Source: Mya arenaria (lineage: Eukaryota; Mollusca; Bivalvia; Myida; Myidae). From it: DNA of 64,000 bases. The notes under the pieces were generated by a model, which saw only the letters and a program-made list of their open reading frames with translations, was not told the DNA's origin and ran no database searches. The DNA lies in assembly GCF_026914265.1 (NCBI RefSeq), contig NC_069129.1, forward strand, positions 13,821,571-13,885,570. Direction: 5' to 3'. The first letter of the stretch is position 1. Every line of letters begins with the position of its first letter. The translations under genes were made by a program, and so were the position numbers. Shown here one piece after another: positions 11,315-22,414 of this stretch.

Positions 11315-11765
11315 TTGTAACGAATCTCATGAGAATTATTTAATAGAATGTGATACGCTTTGATTTCATAATTGTAAAAAATGTACCAAAATGTAAAAAA
11401 AATTTGTCGGAGACCTGGTTCGAACCCGTGTCGCCAAAGTTGCAGTCCAGCGTCGTATCCTCTGGGCTACGACGGTTTACTCTAGAGACATAATTAAGCT
11501 ATATACGTAACTCGGTGATATCACGTGATAACACCGACTAGCCAATCACGCATAAGGAATGAATTCTACTAGGTAGACATACCCGGTAATCTTTTGTAAT
11601 GAAAAAAAACACGAAATAACTGCTAAACTTAAATAAATTGTAAACTGTGTGGAACTTCAGTTAGTAAGTTCCAATGCATTGTACACATTAATACCAAGTG
11701 TATGACAGATTTCGACAATTTTCTCCTTTTTTTCGCAATTTTATCATAAGGAGTACAGCCCTTTT
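11315..11765 (-). repeat. Interspersed repeat with internal tRNA-like Pol III promoter, copy 1
   Basis: On the minus strand there is a tRNA-like head. It has an A box TAGCCCAGAGG (11459-11469) and a B box GGTTCGAACCA (11416-11426), 32 nt apart, followed by a T-run that could terminate Pol III. The flanks on both sides recur at 21100-21390 and 22420-22560, so the tRNA-like part sits inside a larger repeat. The anticodon area (GACTGCAAC) is closest to tRNA-Cys. This is a tRNA-derived SINE or a composite element. It is not a working tRNA, as the 5' and 3' acceptor strands do not pair well. Confidence 0.65.
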
Positions 11766-11802
11766 AAAATTTAAACTAGAGATTGCTTTTTTGAAAAAGC
11801 GC

Positions 11803-13827
11803 TTGTCTCCCCTATTGTGTGGTCGTAGCTGAGAAAAAATAAATGATGGACATGAAATTTGTAACTTTGGACTGGAGACAAACCAACAGTGAAGTTTGGT
11901 TTATTCGATTATATTAAATAGTGAAGAGAAGAAAGTGTTGTTGATTAATCATGGAAAATGTAAACGAAGTTTGCATTGTATGAAGTTCCTGGGCGCAAGC
12001 GTTATTCAATTATTGATCGGAAACCATTTTTCAGCTCACAGTCATCGTGACCATGACCTTTTACCTACTGATCACAACATCAATAGGGATCATCTACATA
12101 ACCAACTTGCATACCAAGTATTAAGTTCTTGGGTGCAAGTGTTCTTTAGTTACTGAGCGGTAACCATTTCTTCAACTCAAGGTCATGGCAACCTTGACCT
12201 TTGACCTACTGATCTCAAAATCAATAGGGGTCATCTACTAGTCATGACCGACTAGCGTACCAAGAATGAAGTTCCTGGGTACAAGCGTTCTTAAGTTATT
12301 GAGCAGAAACCATTTTTAAGCTTAAGGTCACCGCCAACGTATCATTTTTTACCTGACGGTAACCTTGACCTTTGACCTTTTGATCTGAAAATCAATAGGG
12401 GTCATCTTCTAGTCATGAACAACTAGCTTACCAAGTATGAAGTTCCTGAAACCAAAGGATCTTTAGTTATTGAGCGGAAACTTTTTCTTCACTTCAAGGT
12501 CATGGCAACCTTGACCTTTGACCTAGTGATCTCAAAATCAATATGGGTCATCTTCTAGTCATGACCAACTAGCATACCAAGTATGAAATTCCTGGTTGCA
12601 AGCGTTCTCTAGTTATTGAGCGGAAACAGTTTCTTCACCTCAAGGTCACGGTGACCTTGACCATTGACCTACTGATCTCAAAATCAATAGGAGTCATCTA
12701 CTAGTCATGAACAACTATGAAGTTCCTGGGTACAAGCTTTCTTTAGTTATTGAGCAGAAACCATTTTTAAGCTTAAGGTCACTGCCAACATAACATTTTT
12801 TACCTGAAGGTAACCTTGACCTTTGACCTTTTGATCTCAAAATCAATAGGAGTCATCTAATAGTCATGAACAACTAGCATACCAAGTATGAAGTTCCTGG
12901 ACCCAAAGGATCTTTAGTTATTGAGTGGAAACCGTTTCTTCACCTCAAGGTCACGTTGACCCTGATCTTTGACCTAGTGACCCCAAATTCAATAGGGGTC
13001 ATCTACTAGTCATGACCAACTAGCATACCAAGTATGAAGTTCCTGGGTCTAAGAGTTCTATAGTTATTGGGCGGAAACGAAGTGTGACGTACTGACTGAC
13101 TGACTGACAGACTGATGGACTGACTGACGGACAGGGCAAAAACAATATGTCTCCCCATGAATGGAAGGTCACCACGACCTTGACTATTGACCTTGTTACC
13201 CCCAAAACAATTGGGATCATCTAGACATCATGACCAACCTCACTTCAAAGTTTGGTGAACCTAGATCAAAGCATTCTCCTGATATTGCACGGAAATATTT
13301 TTTTACATTAGAGGTCACAGCGACGTTGACCTTTGACCTTGTGACCCCCCAAAATATAGGAGTTTTCTAAACCTCATGATCAACCTCCCTACCAAGTTTG
13401 GTGAACCTAGGTCAAACCATTCTCAAGATATTGAGCGGAAATGTTTTTTACATTGGGGGTCGCCGCGACCTTGACCTTTGACCTAGTGACCCCAAAAACA
13501 ATAGGGATCTTCTACACCTCATGACCAACCTCCCTACCAAGTTTGGTGAACCTAGGTCAAACCGTTCTCAAGATTTTGAGCAGAAATGTTTTTTATATTG
13601 GGGGTCGCCGCGACCTTGACCTTTGACCTAGTGACCCCAAAAACAATAGGGATCCTCTACACCTCACGACCAACCTCCCTACCAAGTTTGGTGATCCTAG
13701 GTCATGCGGTTTTCCAGTTATCGATCGGAAACGAAGTGTGACGTACGGACGGACTGACGGACTGACGGACTACCGGACTGACGGACAGGGCAAAAACAAC
13801 ATGTCTCCCCCAGAGAGGGGGAGACAT
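11803..13827. mobile_element. Capped tandem-repeat (pearl/Helentron-like) element 1
   Basis: It starts with TTGTCTCCCC (11803-11812) and ends with GGGGAGACA (about 13818-13826), an inverted pair. The core is about 11 tandem monomers of roughly 140-170 bp. Each carries a run such as TGACCTTGACCTTTGACC, a GGGGTCATCTAC segment and TATTGAGCGGAAA. The array closes with an ACGG/ACTG microsatellite and then a hairpin (ATGTCTCCCCC / GGGGGAGACAT) at 13801-13827. Core array plus ACGG microsatellite plus cap is the layout described for oyster 'pearl' elements (established knowledge). The Helentron link is inference. No protein is encoded. Confidence 0.65.
13085..13157. repeat. Internal cap: ACTG/ACGG microsatellite plus GTCTCCCC block
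   Basis: A complete 3' cap (GACTGACTGACTG run, then CAGGGCAAAAACAATATGTC, then TCCCC) lies inside element 1. It precedes a second sub-array at 13160-13735 whose monomers differ in sequence. The same cap recurs at about 13740-13810. This indicates two related elements joined or nested head to tail. Confidence 0.6.
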
Positions 13828-13839
13828 AATTGTTTATTT

Positions 13840-15240
13840 TAAACTGGAAATTCCTATCGGTCATTTATAAATAAGTCAAAATTAATGAAATTAGTATCGA
13901 AAACGAGCTCTTTAGATACCTGATGGTTAAAAAGAAATATTATTATATTTCCCCGTGACCCATTTTTCCAGAAAATTAAGACATCCTTTGTTAATGGTAT
14001 ACAAAATGAGTATAACACTAAAAATAGTGTACACATTGTTTTCGGACTTGATTGTTTTTGATGTAGTACGGTCCTGCTTTATTTTCCTTCCTTGCGTTGA
14101 GACCTGCAACAAAGTTCTGACCAATACGCTGACGTGTAGAATCGAGAGATACTGCAAAAATAGACGAAGTTAAGAATTATCAGATGTTTAACTGAATATC
14201 CTTTATCATTTGTCTTAACGGAAAAGGAGTTTGATTTCAATGGGATGGTTTACACCCAGTGGACAAGATATTGCTTTCAAATAACAGAAAAAATTCAGTG
14301 GATATTTTGAATCAAAATAAAAAATAATCAAATTAAAATGGATTGTCTAATATCTATTTATGATTGCCATATTTAAGTAATGCATGTTAAACACTTTCTA
14401 TACAATTAGCAGGGAAGAAACCCGGATAATACAGTAATTTCACGAAATGTTTGCTGTATAATAACTTCCAAAAAATATAGTTCACTAATACCGACATTTC
14501 AATCTCACGTCTTTTATAACAGATCTGTTATTATTTCAATTTGGTTTATGTATCTGTTAAACAAATGATATCAGAAATATCACGGTCTCATTCTAAGAAG
14601 TATATAGCATCACCGTAGGGAGTTGCCAACTTTTAATTTATTCCCCCTAATTAGATATTAATGTCAATGTTGAATATATATAAAGATTAGGTGTCATATG
14701 GTCTATAAATATATATATATATATATAATGTGCGCTTAATTTATTTCCCTTAATTAGATATTAATGACAAGGTTGAATAAATATATAATGAGATATATCA
14801 ATACATATACAAATATACAGTACACATAAACATGGTGCATCATTTGAAAAATAATTTTGATGATTTCTTAAATCAAAATGTAAGCATTTATATAAAAGAC
14901 TCCACGCTGCGTTATTTCTCTATCTGCTTTACTTCCCGAATATAAGCGCACAAAAGGGGAAGTCACTGTGTATGCGATTGTTTAATATTCATGCATAAAC
15001 AGCAAGAGTATAGTGTAACGCAACCTTTTTATTTCAGATACTCAGTTACGTCCCCTTTAATGTTCTTTTGAACTTCCGGTTGTCACACGTGTGTCAGAAA
15101 ACAACATAATAATTGTTTGTTTATTCGTTTTGTGAGCAACAAAGGTAGATGATAATACTGTTTTTATATGTGTTTTAACAATGAATATGCTTTCAAGGGT
15201 ATGAAACAGTTATTGTTCGCCCGTTTTGTACAATAGACAG
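13840..15240. other. Intergenic region with a short local duplication
   Basis: No gene is seen. A block of about 53 bp is duplicated directly at 14630-14682 and 14734-14787, both containing TAATTAGATATTAATG and GTTGAATA. An (AT)n run lies between the copies. Confidence 0.4.
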
Positions 15241-15241
15241 G

Positions 15242-15375
15242 GTTCCCCCTGGGCCTAAAAAGTTGTCGCCACTTTTTCGCGGGGGGTTAAGGGGGCCGCG
15301 ATAGGCCCCCTTACGGGTCCAGGGCAGTGCCCTTGTGAGGGCCAAGGGGGCGAAGCCCTCTGAAGCTCATGGGGT
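15242..15375. repeat. GC-rich multi-hairpin block, probably a repeat fragment
   Basis: A GC island in AT-rich surroundings with several self-complementary segments: GGGGGCC...GGCCCCC near 15292-15311, GGGCA(GT)GCCC near 15322-15332, and GGGGGCGAAGCCCTC near 15346-15360. No coding sense is apparent. The series of GGGC/GCCC hairpins looks like part of a transposon end or a structured repeat; I cannot name the family. Confidence 0.4.
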
Positions 15376-15960
15376 TTTCAAGCATTTTAAGAGCCTTAAA
15401 TTGCATTAATTAGCACATTGTCGTGCAAATCATAATTTTGTTGTACATGAGCACAAGATATTAATAGCAAATTGTTATTCTGTTGACAAAATTCATTGTA
15501 TATGGACTAGTATATAAATAAAAATATTGCAAACGGTATTTTAATGGATTTTTTTTTATCAGTCAACAATGATTTTACTGTGCTTATTCAAGCCAGACTC
15601 TTGTTTACTACATCGTAAATCAGCCATTTTGACACATTTCTAAACCATGACAGGTGACATCATTGCGTGATCAATAGGATATATTTATATGATTTAATTA
15701 TTGGTAGTTTTAAATAGCTAGTGACGTGTTATGGGGATTTTCCATTAAAAAAAACGAGACAAGCACGCGTCAAGCATGCGCTGTGAACTTTTAAGGCGTG
15801 TTTGACCTCTGTCTCTTTTAGTCGCGATTTTCCGAAAATCTTGAATGGTAACATCTTCTTTTTTCATAATTTATAAAATTATCGATGTTTATATTACACA
15901 AAAATGCATTTACTGCGAAAAAAACCCCAAAAGATATGTTAATAAATGACCGTAAATAAG

Positions 15961-16100
15961 CATGGCACATTTTGGAACAATCATGCGGGAATCGATAGAG
16001 GGACATTTTGGAACAATCATGCGGTAATCGATAAAGGGACAATTTGGAACAATCATGCGGGAATAGATAAAGGGGCAATTTGGCACAATCATGCGGGAAA
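15961..16100 (-). repeat. 36-bp tandem repeat, four units
   Basis: GGAACAATCATGCGGGAA recurs at 15974, 16010, 16046 and (with one change) 16082, a strict 36-bp period. The period is a multiple of three. On the minus strand it keeps a 146-codon frame open (15818-16258) that would encode four 12-residue repeats of the form FPHDCSK-SLYR, preceded by a hydrophobic N-terminus. Two frames are open through the repeat, so this may be only a minisatellite. I do not recognise the peptide. Confidence 0.6.
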
Positions 16101-16269
16101 GGGATAATTAACCCTTTCCCCCATGTCAAATCAGCCATATTAGGCCTGCCACTGCATGGCTTATCAGTACATTGATAACCAGTAGCCAATAGATAATAAG
16201 CCCCTATAAGTACCCCTACTGCATAGGAGATTATTGGAGAATATTGAAAAATTGCCACTATGCATTTTT

Positions 16270-17180
16270 AATTTATTTTTCTAGTATTTCTTTTGGTTTA
16301 ATCAATTATAGTTTAATATGAATTTTTTCGTAAATGAATTTCCAATCCAGTTGGTATAATTTTTATTATGTTGTCTAAATTATTGGTTGAATATTTATAG
16401 AGAAACACAACTCCTGTGAAAAATTGAAGATGTTTCAATTGATTTCATATTATACTATATTTCCTTGGCACCTATGCATAACACTTTAATATTTTTTGTA
16501 TTTCTTTTGATTAAATAATGTTAGAAATTCAAATAATGAATTAGTATTTGTAGTGTATTAAATTTCGAATCTAGTGATCATAGTTTAATCTAAAAAAGTT
16601 TTGACAATAAACAAATATTCAAAATCACAGTAATCGTCGTGCGTGTTAAAAAATAAACACAATTTAATTGGCAAACAACAATGTTATTCAGATTCATTGT
16701 TCCATAATAAATTGGCATGTCCGTTGTTTTGAAATGAATTGAATAAAATAATTGTAAATATCAAAATAAAAGGCTGGGTCTGCTACTGGCACAGTTTTAA
16801 AAACTTTGGGAACATACTTAATATTGCCCCCAACAAGCCGAACAACTCGAATTTTTAATAGTCAGAATCGCTATTTAAATTAAATTTAGTGATTCCGTAA
16901 TAATATTATAATTAAAATCTGTCAACACAAGGCATTAAATCAAGGTCTAAAATGCATGGAAAATTACGACAACATTCTTGTGTATTTATCAAGATCGAGA
17001 GAACACATGTTTTAACAGCTGTCAAACTGGGGCATATCACATATAATTTTATTATTATCCATGTATTCACAACAAAATACTAACTTTGATTAACAGACAT
17101 AAGGGGACATTTTTATTACCGGATTAACATTCCATTTTTGGAAACAGAAGTGACAAATGACATGTGTTTATTATCTTTTC
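16270..17180. other. 5' flank of FTSJ3 and its likely 5' UTR intron
   Basis: AT-rich and without a recognisable gene. The sequence TTATCTTTTCCAG ending at 17183 looks like a splice acceptor 12 nt before the FTSJ3 start codon. A non-coding first exon and the promoter should therefore lie upstream in this region or beyond. They could not be located by eye. Confidence 0.35.
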
Positions 17181-17195
17181 CAGGTACGGCCAAGG

Positions 17196-20100
17196 ATGGG
17201 AAACAAGAAGAAAATTGGAAAGGCCCGTAAGGACAAGTTCTACCAACTTGCCAAGGAGAGTGGATACAGGGCTCGATCAGCATTCAAACTTATACAGCTC
17301 AACAGGAAATTTGAGTTCTTGCAGGTAGGTTTATGGATTTTTAATTTAATGTAGCTGAAGAACTTTCATCAGTTTGTTTAACAATAAAAGTCTTGTTTCT
17401 TTACATAAAGATAAAAGCTGATAATTACTATTTCTAACAACAGTTATATATATTTTGAAAGAAAAATAATTACTGTTGATTCAGAGCAAAATTTAAGAGT
17501 GTTACATTGTATTTCATTATTTTACTACAAAAGAAGTGTAAGTTTTGCCAATATTACACAGTTTATGGCCTTTATGACCGTAAATGACTGGTAATAAGAC
17601 ACAGTTTTCCCCTCAGATTTTGATCTTAAAAAATGCTTACAAGCAGTAACAAGCTTTTGTCATTTTTTTTAAGGAAAACGTCCATTGTTACCCCATCTTG
17701 CAGAAATTTATCTCTGCTTTAAAACTTTTCCCAGAAATTTGTCACATTTTTATTGAACAAAACTTTAATCTAAGACTTGCATTCATTAATTTATTCAAAA
17801 GCCTTATAATATACACAAGCTTGCATTTATCAAGGTTTCAAGCATCAATCAACTAAAAGTTGAGCTTCTTAGACTTGTGGATGAACAAGCCTGAATTCTT
17901 ATACAATTGGTTGGCATTATTTTTTTTAGCATGCTCTGCTATATAAAACTCAGATGTTGAGCAAGCCCGGAAGACATTGTACTAGTGCAGGACTTTAATA
18001 TGGGCTTGTGTTAATTTTGACCACTGGTTATCCACTGTAGTAGATTTTTTCCAATGGAAATAACCCTTTTCTGTTCATTTCAGAGCTCTCGAGTGGTGAT
18101 TGACTTGTGCGCAGCCCCTGGTGGTTGGCTACAGGTGGCATCGGAGAACTGCCCAGTGTCCAGTCTCATTGTCGGGGTGGATCTGGTGCCCATTAAGCCC
18201 ATACGCAACTGTGTTGCTCTCGTAGATGATATCACCACACAGAAATGCAGACAGGATCTTCAGAAGGAGCTGAAGACATGGAAAGCTGACTGTGTGCTTC
18301 ACGATGGTGCACCAAATGTCGGAAAGAACTGGAACTATGACGCTTTCCAACAAATTCAGTTGACCCTTTATGCATTGAAACTTGCTACTGATTTTCTGAG
18401 AAAAGGCGGATGGTTTGTTACAAAGGTGTTCCGGTCCAAAGACTACAATTCCCTGCTGTGGGTTTTGAAGCAGCTTTTCAGAAATGTACATGCAACAAAG
18501 CCTCAGGCATCAAGAAATGAGTCTGCCGAGCTTTTCGTGGTTTGTCAGAATTTCCTCGCGCCAGATAAAATTGATCCAAAGTTTCTTGATCCAAAATTTG
18601 TATTTAAAGATGTTGACGATGAACCAAATCTATCACTGAATCTTATACACCCAGAAAAGCACACAAGACACAGAGACGGCTATAAAGAAGGTGATTACAC
18701 ACTCTTCCATACACTATCAGTTACTGACTTTATCAATAGTGATAACTACTTGGAATTGCTTGCTGATGCCTCAGAAGTAAAGTTTGATGACAAAGCCATT
18801 GAAAATCATGCAACAACAACTGTTGAAATTAAGGAATGTCTAAAGGACATAAAGGTCTTGGGAAAGAGAGAAATCAGATTGGTAATAAACTGGAGAAAGA
18901 AACTGAGGAAAGAGCTTGATGATGCAAAGGAAGAAACAAAGAAAAATTGTCGAAGAAAAGATAGAAGAGAGTGAAGATGATATGGCAAAGTTGGAAGCTC
19001 AACTTGCTGACATGGAGGGTGAGCAGAAGAAAGCATTGAAAAGAAAAATCAAGAAAACTAGGCGAGAAAGAGGTAAACTGCAGCACAAAATGGATATGAA
19101 AATGGTTTTACCAGGAGATAAAATTGATATGTCAGATGATAGGGAGCTTTTTGCTTTGACCAAAATAAAGAGCAAGAAACAGCTTGAAACTGTTGAAGAG
19201 GTTGAGCTCAGTGATGCAGATGAGGAGGATGAAGAGGAAGATGTTTCCAACAAAAAGAAGAAAAGAATTATATTTGATAGAGAAGAAAAGGATTATGGCA
19301 TGAGTGATGTTTCAGATGAGGATGAAGAGTTTGATGAAGATGATGCTAGTGATGGCAGTATTTCATTAGATGAAGCAAATGATGAGGAGAATCCACTGCT
19401 TGTTGGTAAGCAGAGCAAAAAGTCAAAAACTGATATGTGGTTCAGTAAAGAATCATTTGCTGGACTGGATGATGAGGATGATGAAGATGTTGAAATAGAG
19501 AAAATGGCTGAGGCCTATCAAAAGAAAGGTGGTGTCATAAAAGGTATCAATGACAATGATGATATGATCATTCCTGAGGAAAGAGTGTCTGATTTGAAGA
19601 AAGTAAAAGCACGAAAAGACAGAAAGATGGATGGTGACAAAGACAGTGCATTTGGTAGTGGATCAGGTGCTGATGATGATGATGACAGTGATGATGACGA
19701 GGATGATGATGAGTCGGGTACAGAAGGAGACAACAGTGACTCGGACAGTGACAGTGATTATGACACTAAGGAATTCTATAAGCAACAAGATAAATCTTTG
19801 AATGAAAATAAGAATAAAAAGAAAAGCAAGAAAGCAAATAGTGAGGAGGAAGGTTTTGAAGTTGTTCCTGTGGACAAAAATCCTCCGATAAAACTGAATG
19901 CCCAAGGACTTGCATTAGGAACAGCTATTGTCAGTTCAAGAAAGAGAAAGAGAGAAGTTATAGAGAGTGGCTATCATCGGTACATGTTTAATGATGACAA
20001 CCTCCCAGACTGGTTTGCCAAAGATGAACAGAGGCATCATCGTGTAATGTTACCAGTCACTAAAGGTGAAATTCAGGAATACAAAATGAAAATGAAGGCT

Positions 20101-20456
20101 GTTGATGCAAATCCAATTAGGAAAATTGCTGAAGCTAAAGCAAGAAGAAGAAGATGGCGAGAAGGTTAGAGAAAGCAAGAAAGAAGGCTGATACTATCAA
20201 TGACACAGAAGAAGTCACTGATCGTGAAAAGTGGTCACAAATTAAACAAGTGTACAAAAAAGCAGGACTGTTGTCAAAGAAGAAAAAGGAAGTGACATAC
20301 GTTGTCTCGAAGCGTGGTTTGGCTGGTAAGAAGACCGCAAGGCCGAATGGAGTGAAGGGGCCGTACAAAGTTGTGGATGGGAGGTTGAAAAAGGATATAA
20401 AGGGGAAAATGAGAGCGGAACAGAGGAAGAAGGGGAAGGGAAAGAAGAAAAGATAA
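17196..20456 (+). CDS. FTSJ3: FTSJ3/Spb1 pre-rRNA 2'-O-ribose methyltransferase (two offsetting frameshifts)
   Basis: Nucleolar SAM-dependent methyltransferase of large-subunit and pre-rRNA maturation. Exon 1 is 17196-17324 (43 codons, starting [16 protein letters not shown]). The intron is 17325-18083 (GT-AG, phase 0). Exon 2 is 18084-20456. The SAM site is DLCAAPGGW. The FtsJ catalytic K-D-K-E set falls at K31 (SAFKL), D117 (HDGAPNVG), K157 (VTKVFRS) and E192 (ESAELFVV), each seven residues before the E. coli FtsJ numbering. A DUF3381-like middle ([20 protein letters not shown]), a long acidic region and a Spb1 C-terminal domain ([37 protein letters not shown]) follow. Total is about 833 residues; the human protein has about 847. 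Oddity: the frame moves by one base near 18942-18946 (a run of five A) and returns near 20142-20153 (an AGA run). Between them 400 codons remain open and conserved. This is probably sequence error in purine runs, otherwise a mutated allele. Confidence 0.93.
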
Positions 20457-20623
20457 ACTTGCTTGCTTTTGTTGGTTCTGAGTATGGGACAACAACTTAC
20501 TGAATCCAAGACACTTTTCATTTCATATTTTTAGAAATAATGTTAATAGTTTTGTTACATGTATGATAAAAGCATGTGAGCTTTTATGCTCTTTAAAGTC
20601 TGAAATCTGTATAAGGAAGTATT

Positions 20624-20629
20624 AATAAA
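20624..20629 (+). promoter_or_regulatory. Poly(A) signal candidate of FTSJ3
   Basis: AATAAA about 170 nt after the FTSJ3 stop codon on the same strand. It is the first clean hexamer after the gene. Confidence 0.5.
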
Positions 20630-21416
20630 AGTAAAATACTTATTGCTTATTTCTGTGCCTTGCAAGGTACAATGTGTATTACAAATGATTAATATTAAAT
20701 TTTGGGCACCATAATTATAAAAGTTGTCGCCAAGTTTATGATTCGGTTGCATTTGGGGCTCAGAAACTGCATTACTATCGTATTTAACTAAGATTGGTCA
20801 TGGTAAAGAAAATTGATCTCGACTTGTGGCTAAAAAAATAAACGTGATAACTGGACATTGATATCATGTGTGATTCTATTTCGTTCTTGACAAATAGATG
20901 CTGTGGATTGATTCTTGCAAGTAATGGCCTCACTAGAAGGGTCAACATTTGGTCAAAAGGTTCCGACAGTAAATACAGAAATCACCTCGGAACGAAAGCC
21001 AATTCTCATCTGTTTCAAAAACTGTCTAACAAGGGACCTTGCTCAGCAATTAAGGATATTACAGGGACTGTACACCAGATTGGCACCAAAAAAAGGTTTT
21101 TTTCTGAAACGAATCTCAGCACAGTTATTTAATAAAATGTTTTATTCTTTGATATCATAATTGAAAAAAAATAGCAAATTGTTAAAAAAAAGTCGGTAGT
21201 CTGGGTTCGAACCGGTGTCCCCAAAATTGCAGTCCAGTGTTGTATCCACTGTGCTACGAAGGCTTACCCTAAAAAGGTGGAATATTTAAGCTATATACCT
21301 AACTTGGTAATATCACTTGATAACATTGACTAGCCAATCACGCATAAGGAATGAATTCTACTAGGTAGACATACCTAGATATCTTTTAATGGAACTAGAA
21401 CTCCGCAAGTCGGATG

Positions 21417-22414
21417 TGTCGCCTGACGAATTATTTACTGTCGACATTATAGCTGTTAGATTGGCATTTTATTCATTTATAGACAATGATGTTGCCATTT
21501 AACTTTCAAGTGTAGGTGGCATTTGTTAATCAATCGTAACCCCTTGTTGTATTTTTGTAGAGGGACACCCAAGGAAGCTTCCTGTCAAGTTTCATTGAAT
21601 TTGGCCAGGTAGTTTCAGAGGAGATGTTCTTTAAGCAATTGTTGACGGACGGACGACGGACAAAGATCGATCACAATAGCTCACCTTGAGCACTTCGTGC
21701 TCAGGTGAGCTAAAAAAGTGTGCAAGGTAAAGTTAGACATGAAAATTAACAAAGGGCAATAACTCTAATATGAAAGCAAGAGATACAGTTTTTGTGCACT
21801 GCGATCCCCTTCAATAAGATCTATCTATCTATAAAGTTTCAGTTGATAACTCTTATAGTTTTCGCGAAATGCCCCGGACAAAATTTAAGCTTGAAAATTA
21901 ACAAAGGGCAATAACTCTAAACATATAGATGCAAGAGTTACGGTTTTTGTGCACTGCACTTTCCCTCAATCAGATATACCTACGGAATAAGTTGGTTGAT
22001 ACCTCCTATACTTTACGAGATATGCCTCGGACAAAACCTAAGCATGAAAATAAACAAAGGGCAATAACTTTAAAACTAAGAAAGCAAGAGTTACTGTTAT
22101 TGTGCACTGCACTTGCCCTCCATGAGATCTATCTACATATGAAGTTTCAAGTTGATAACTTTTATATTCTACAAGATATGCCCCAGACAAAACTTTAAGC
22201 ATGAAAAATAACAAAGGGCAATAAATCTAAAAATATGGAAGCAAGAGTAACAGTTCTTGTGCACTGCACTTGCCCTCAATTAGATCTATCTACATATGAA
22301 ATTTCAAGTTGGTACCACTAATAGTTCAGGAGATATACCCCGGACAAGCGAAAATGGGACGCCGCCGCCACCGCCGACAAAAGTAACCCCTATATGTCGT
22401 CTTTTCAGGCGACA
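21417..22414. mobile_element. Capped tandem-repeat element 2 (TIR TGTCGCCTGA)
   Basis: The ends are TGTCGCCTGA at 21417-21426 and its exact complement TCAGGCGACA at 22405-22414. The copy of the surrounding repeat at 11.3-11.8 kb gives the empty site, which fixes the insertion independently. Inside, about four monomers of roughly 153 bp (21745-22335) contain GGGCAATAACTCTAA, a GTGCACTGCACTTGCCCT segment and AGATATGCCCCGGACAAA. They end in a GCCGCCGCC stretch and a near-hairpin (TGTCGTCTTTTCAGGCGACA). No protein is encoded. Confidence 0.7.
21530..21716. mobile_element. Inner element end with ACGG run and perfect hairpin
   Basis: After AGGGACACCCAAGGAAGC and a GTCAAGTTTCATTGAATTTG segment comes GACGGACGGACGACGGAC (21645-21662). 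Next is a strong hairpin at 21678-21711 (AGCTCACCTTGAGCAC / GTGCTCAGGTGAGCT, TTC loop), then TAAAAAA. This is the 3' cap of another pearl-like repeat class lying inside element 2. Its 5' boundary is unclear. Confidence 0.55.

Noticed and set aside
11405..11480. A functional tRNA-Cys gene on the minus strand
   Set aside because: A and B boxes are good, but the acceptor strands do not pair well and the segment is embedded in a larger repeat present at least twice.
18930..20165. Programmed ribosomal frameshifting in FTSJ3
   Set aside because: No known slippery site and stimulator were seen, two opposite shifts would be required, and orthologues use one frame. Sequence error or mutation is simpler.
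18806..20521. Several minus-strand Ser/Leu/Phe-rich open frames
   Set aside because: They are antisense readings of the acidic and basic coding runs of FTSJ3.
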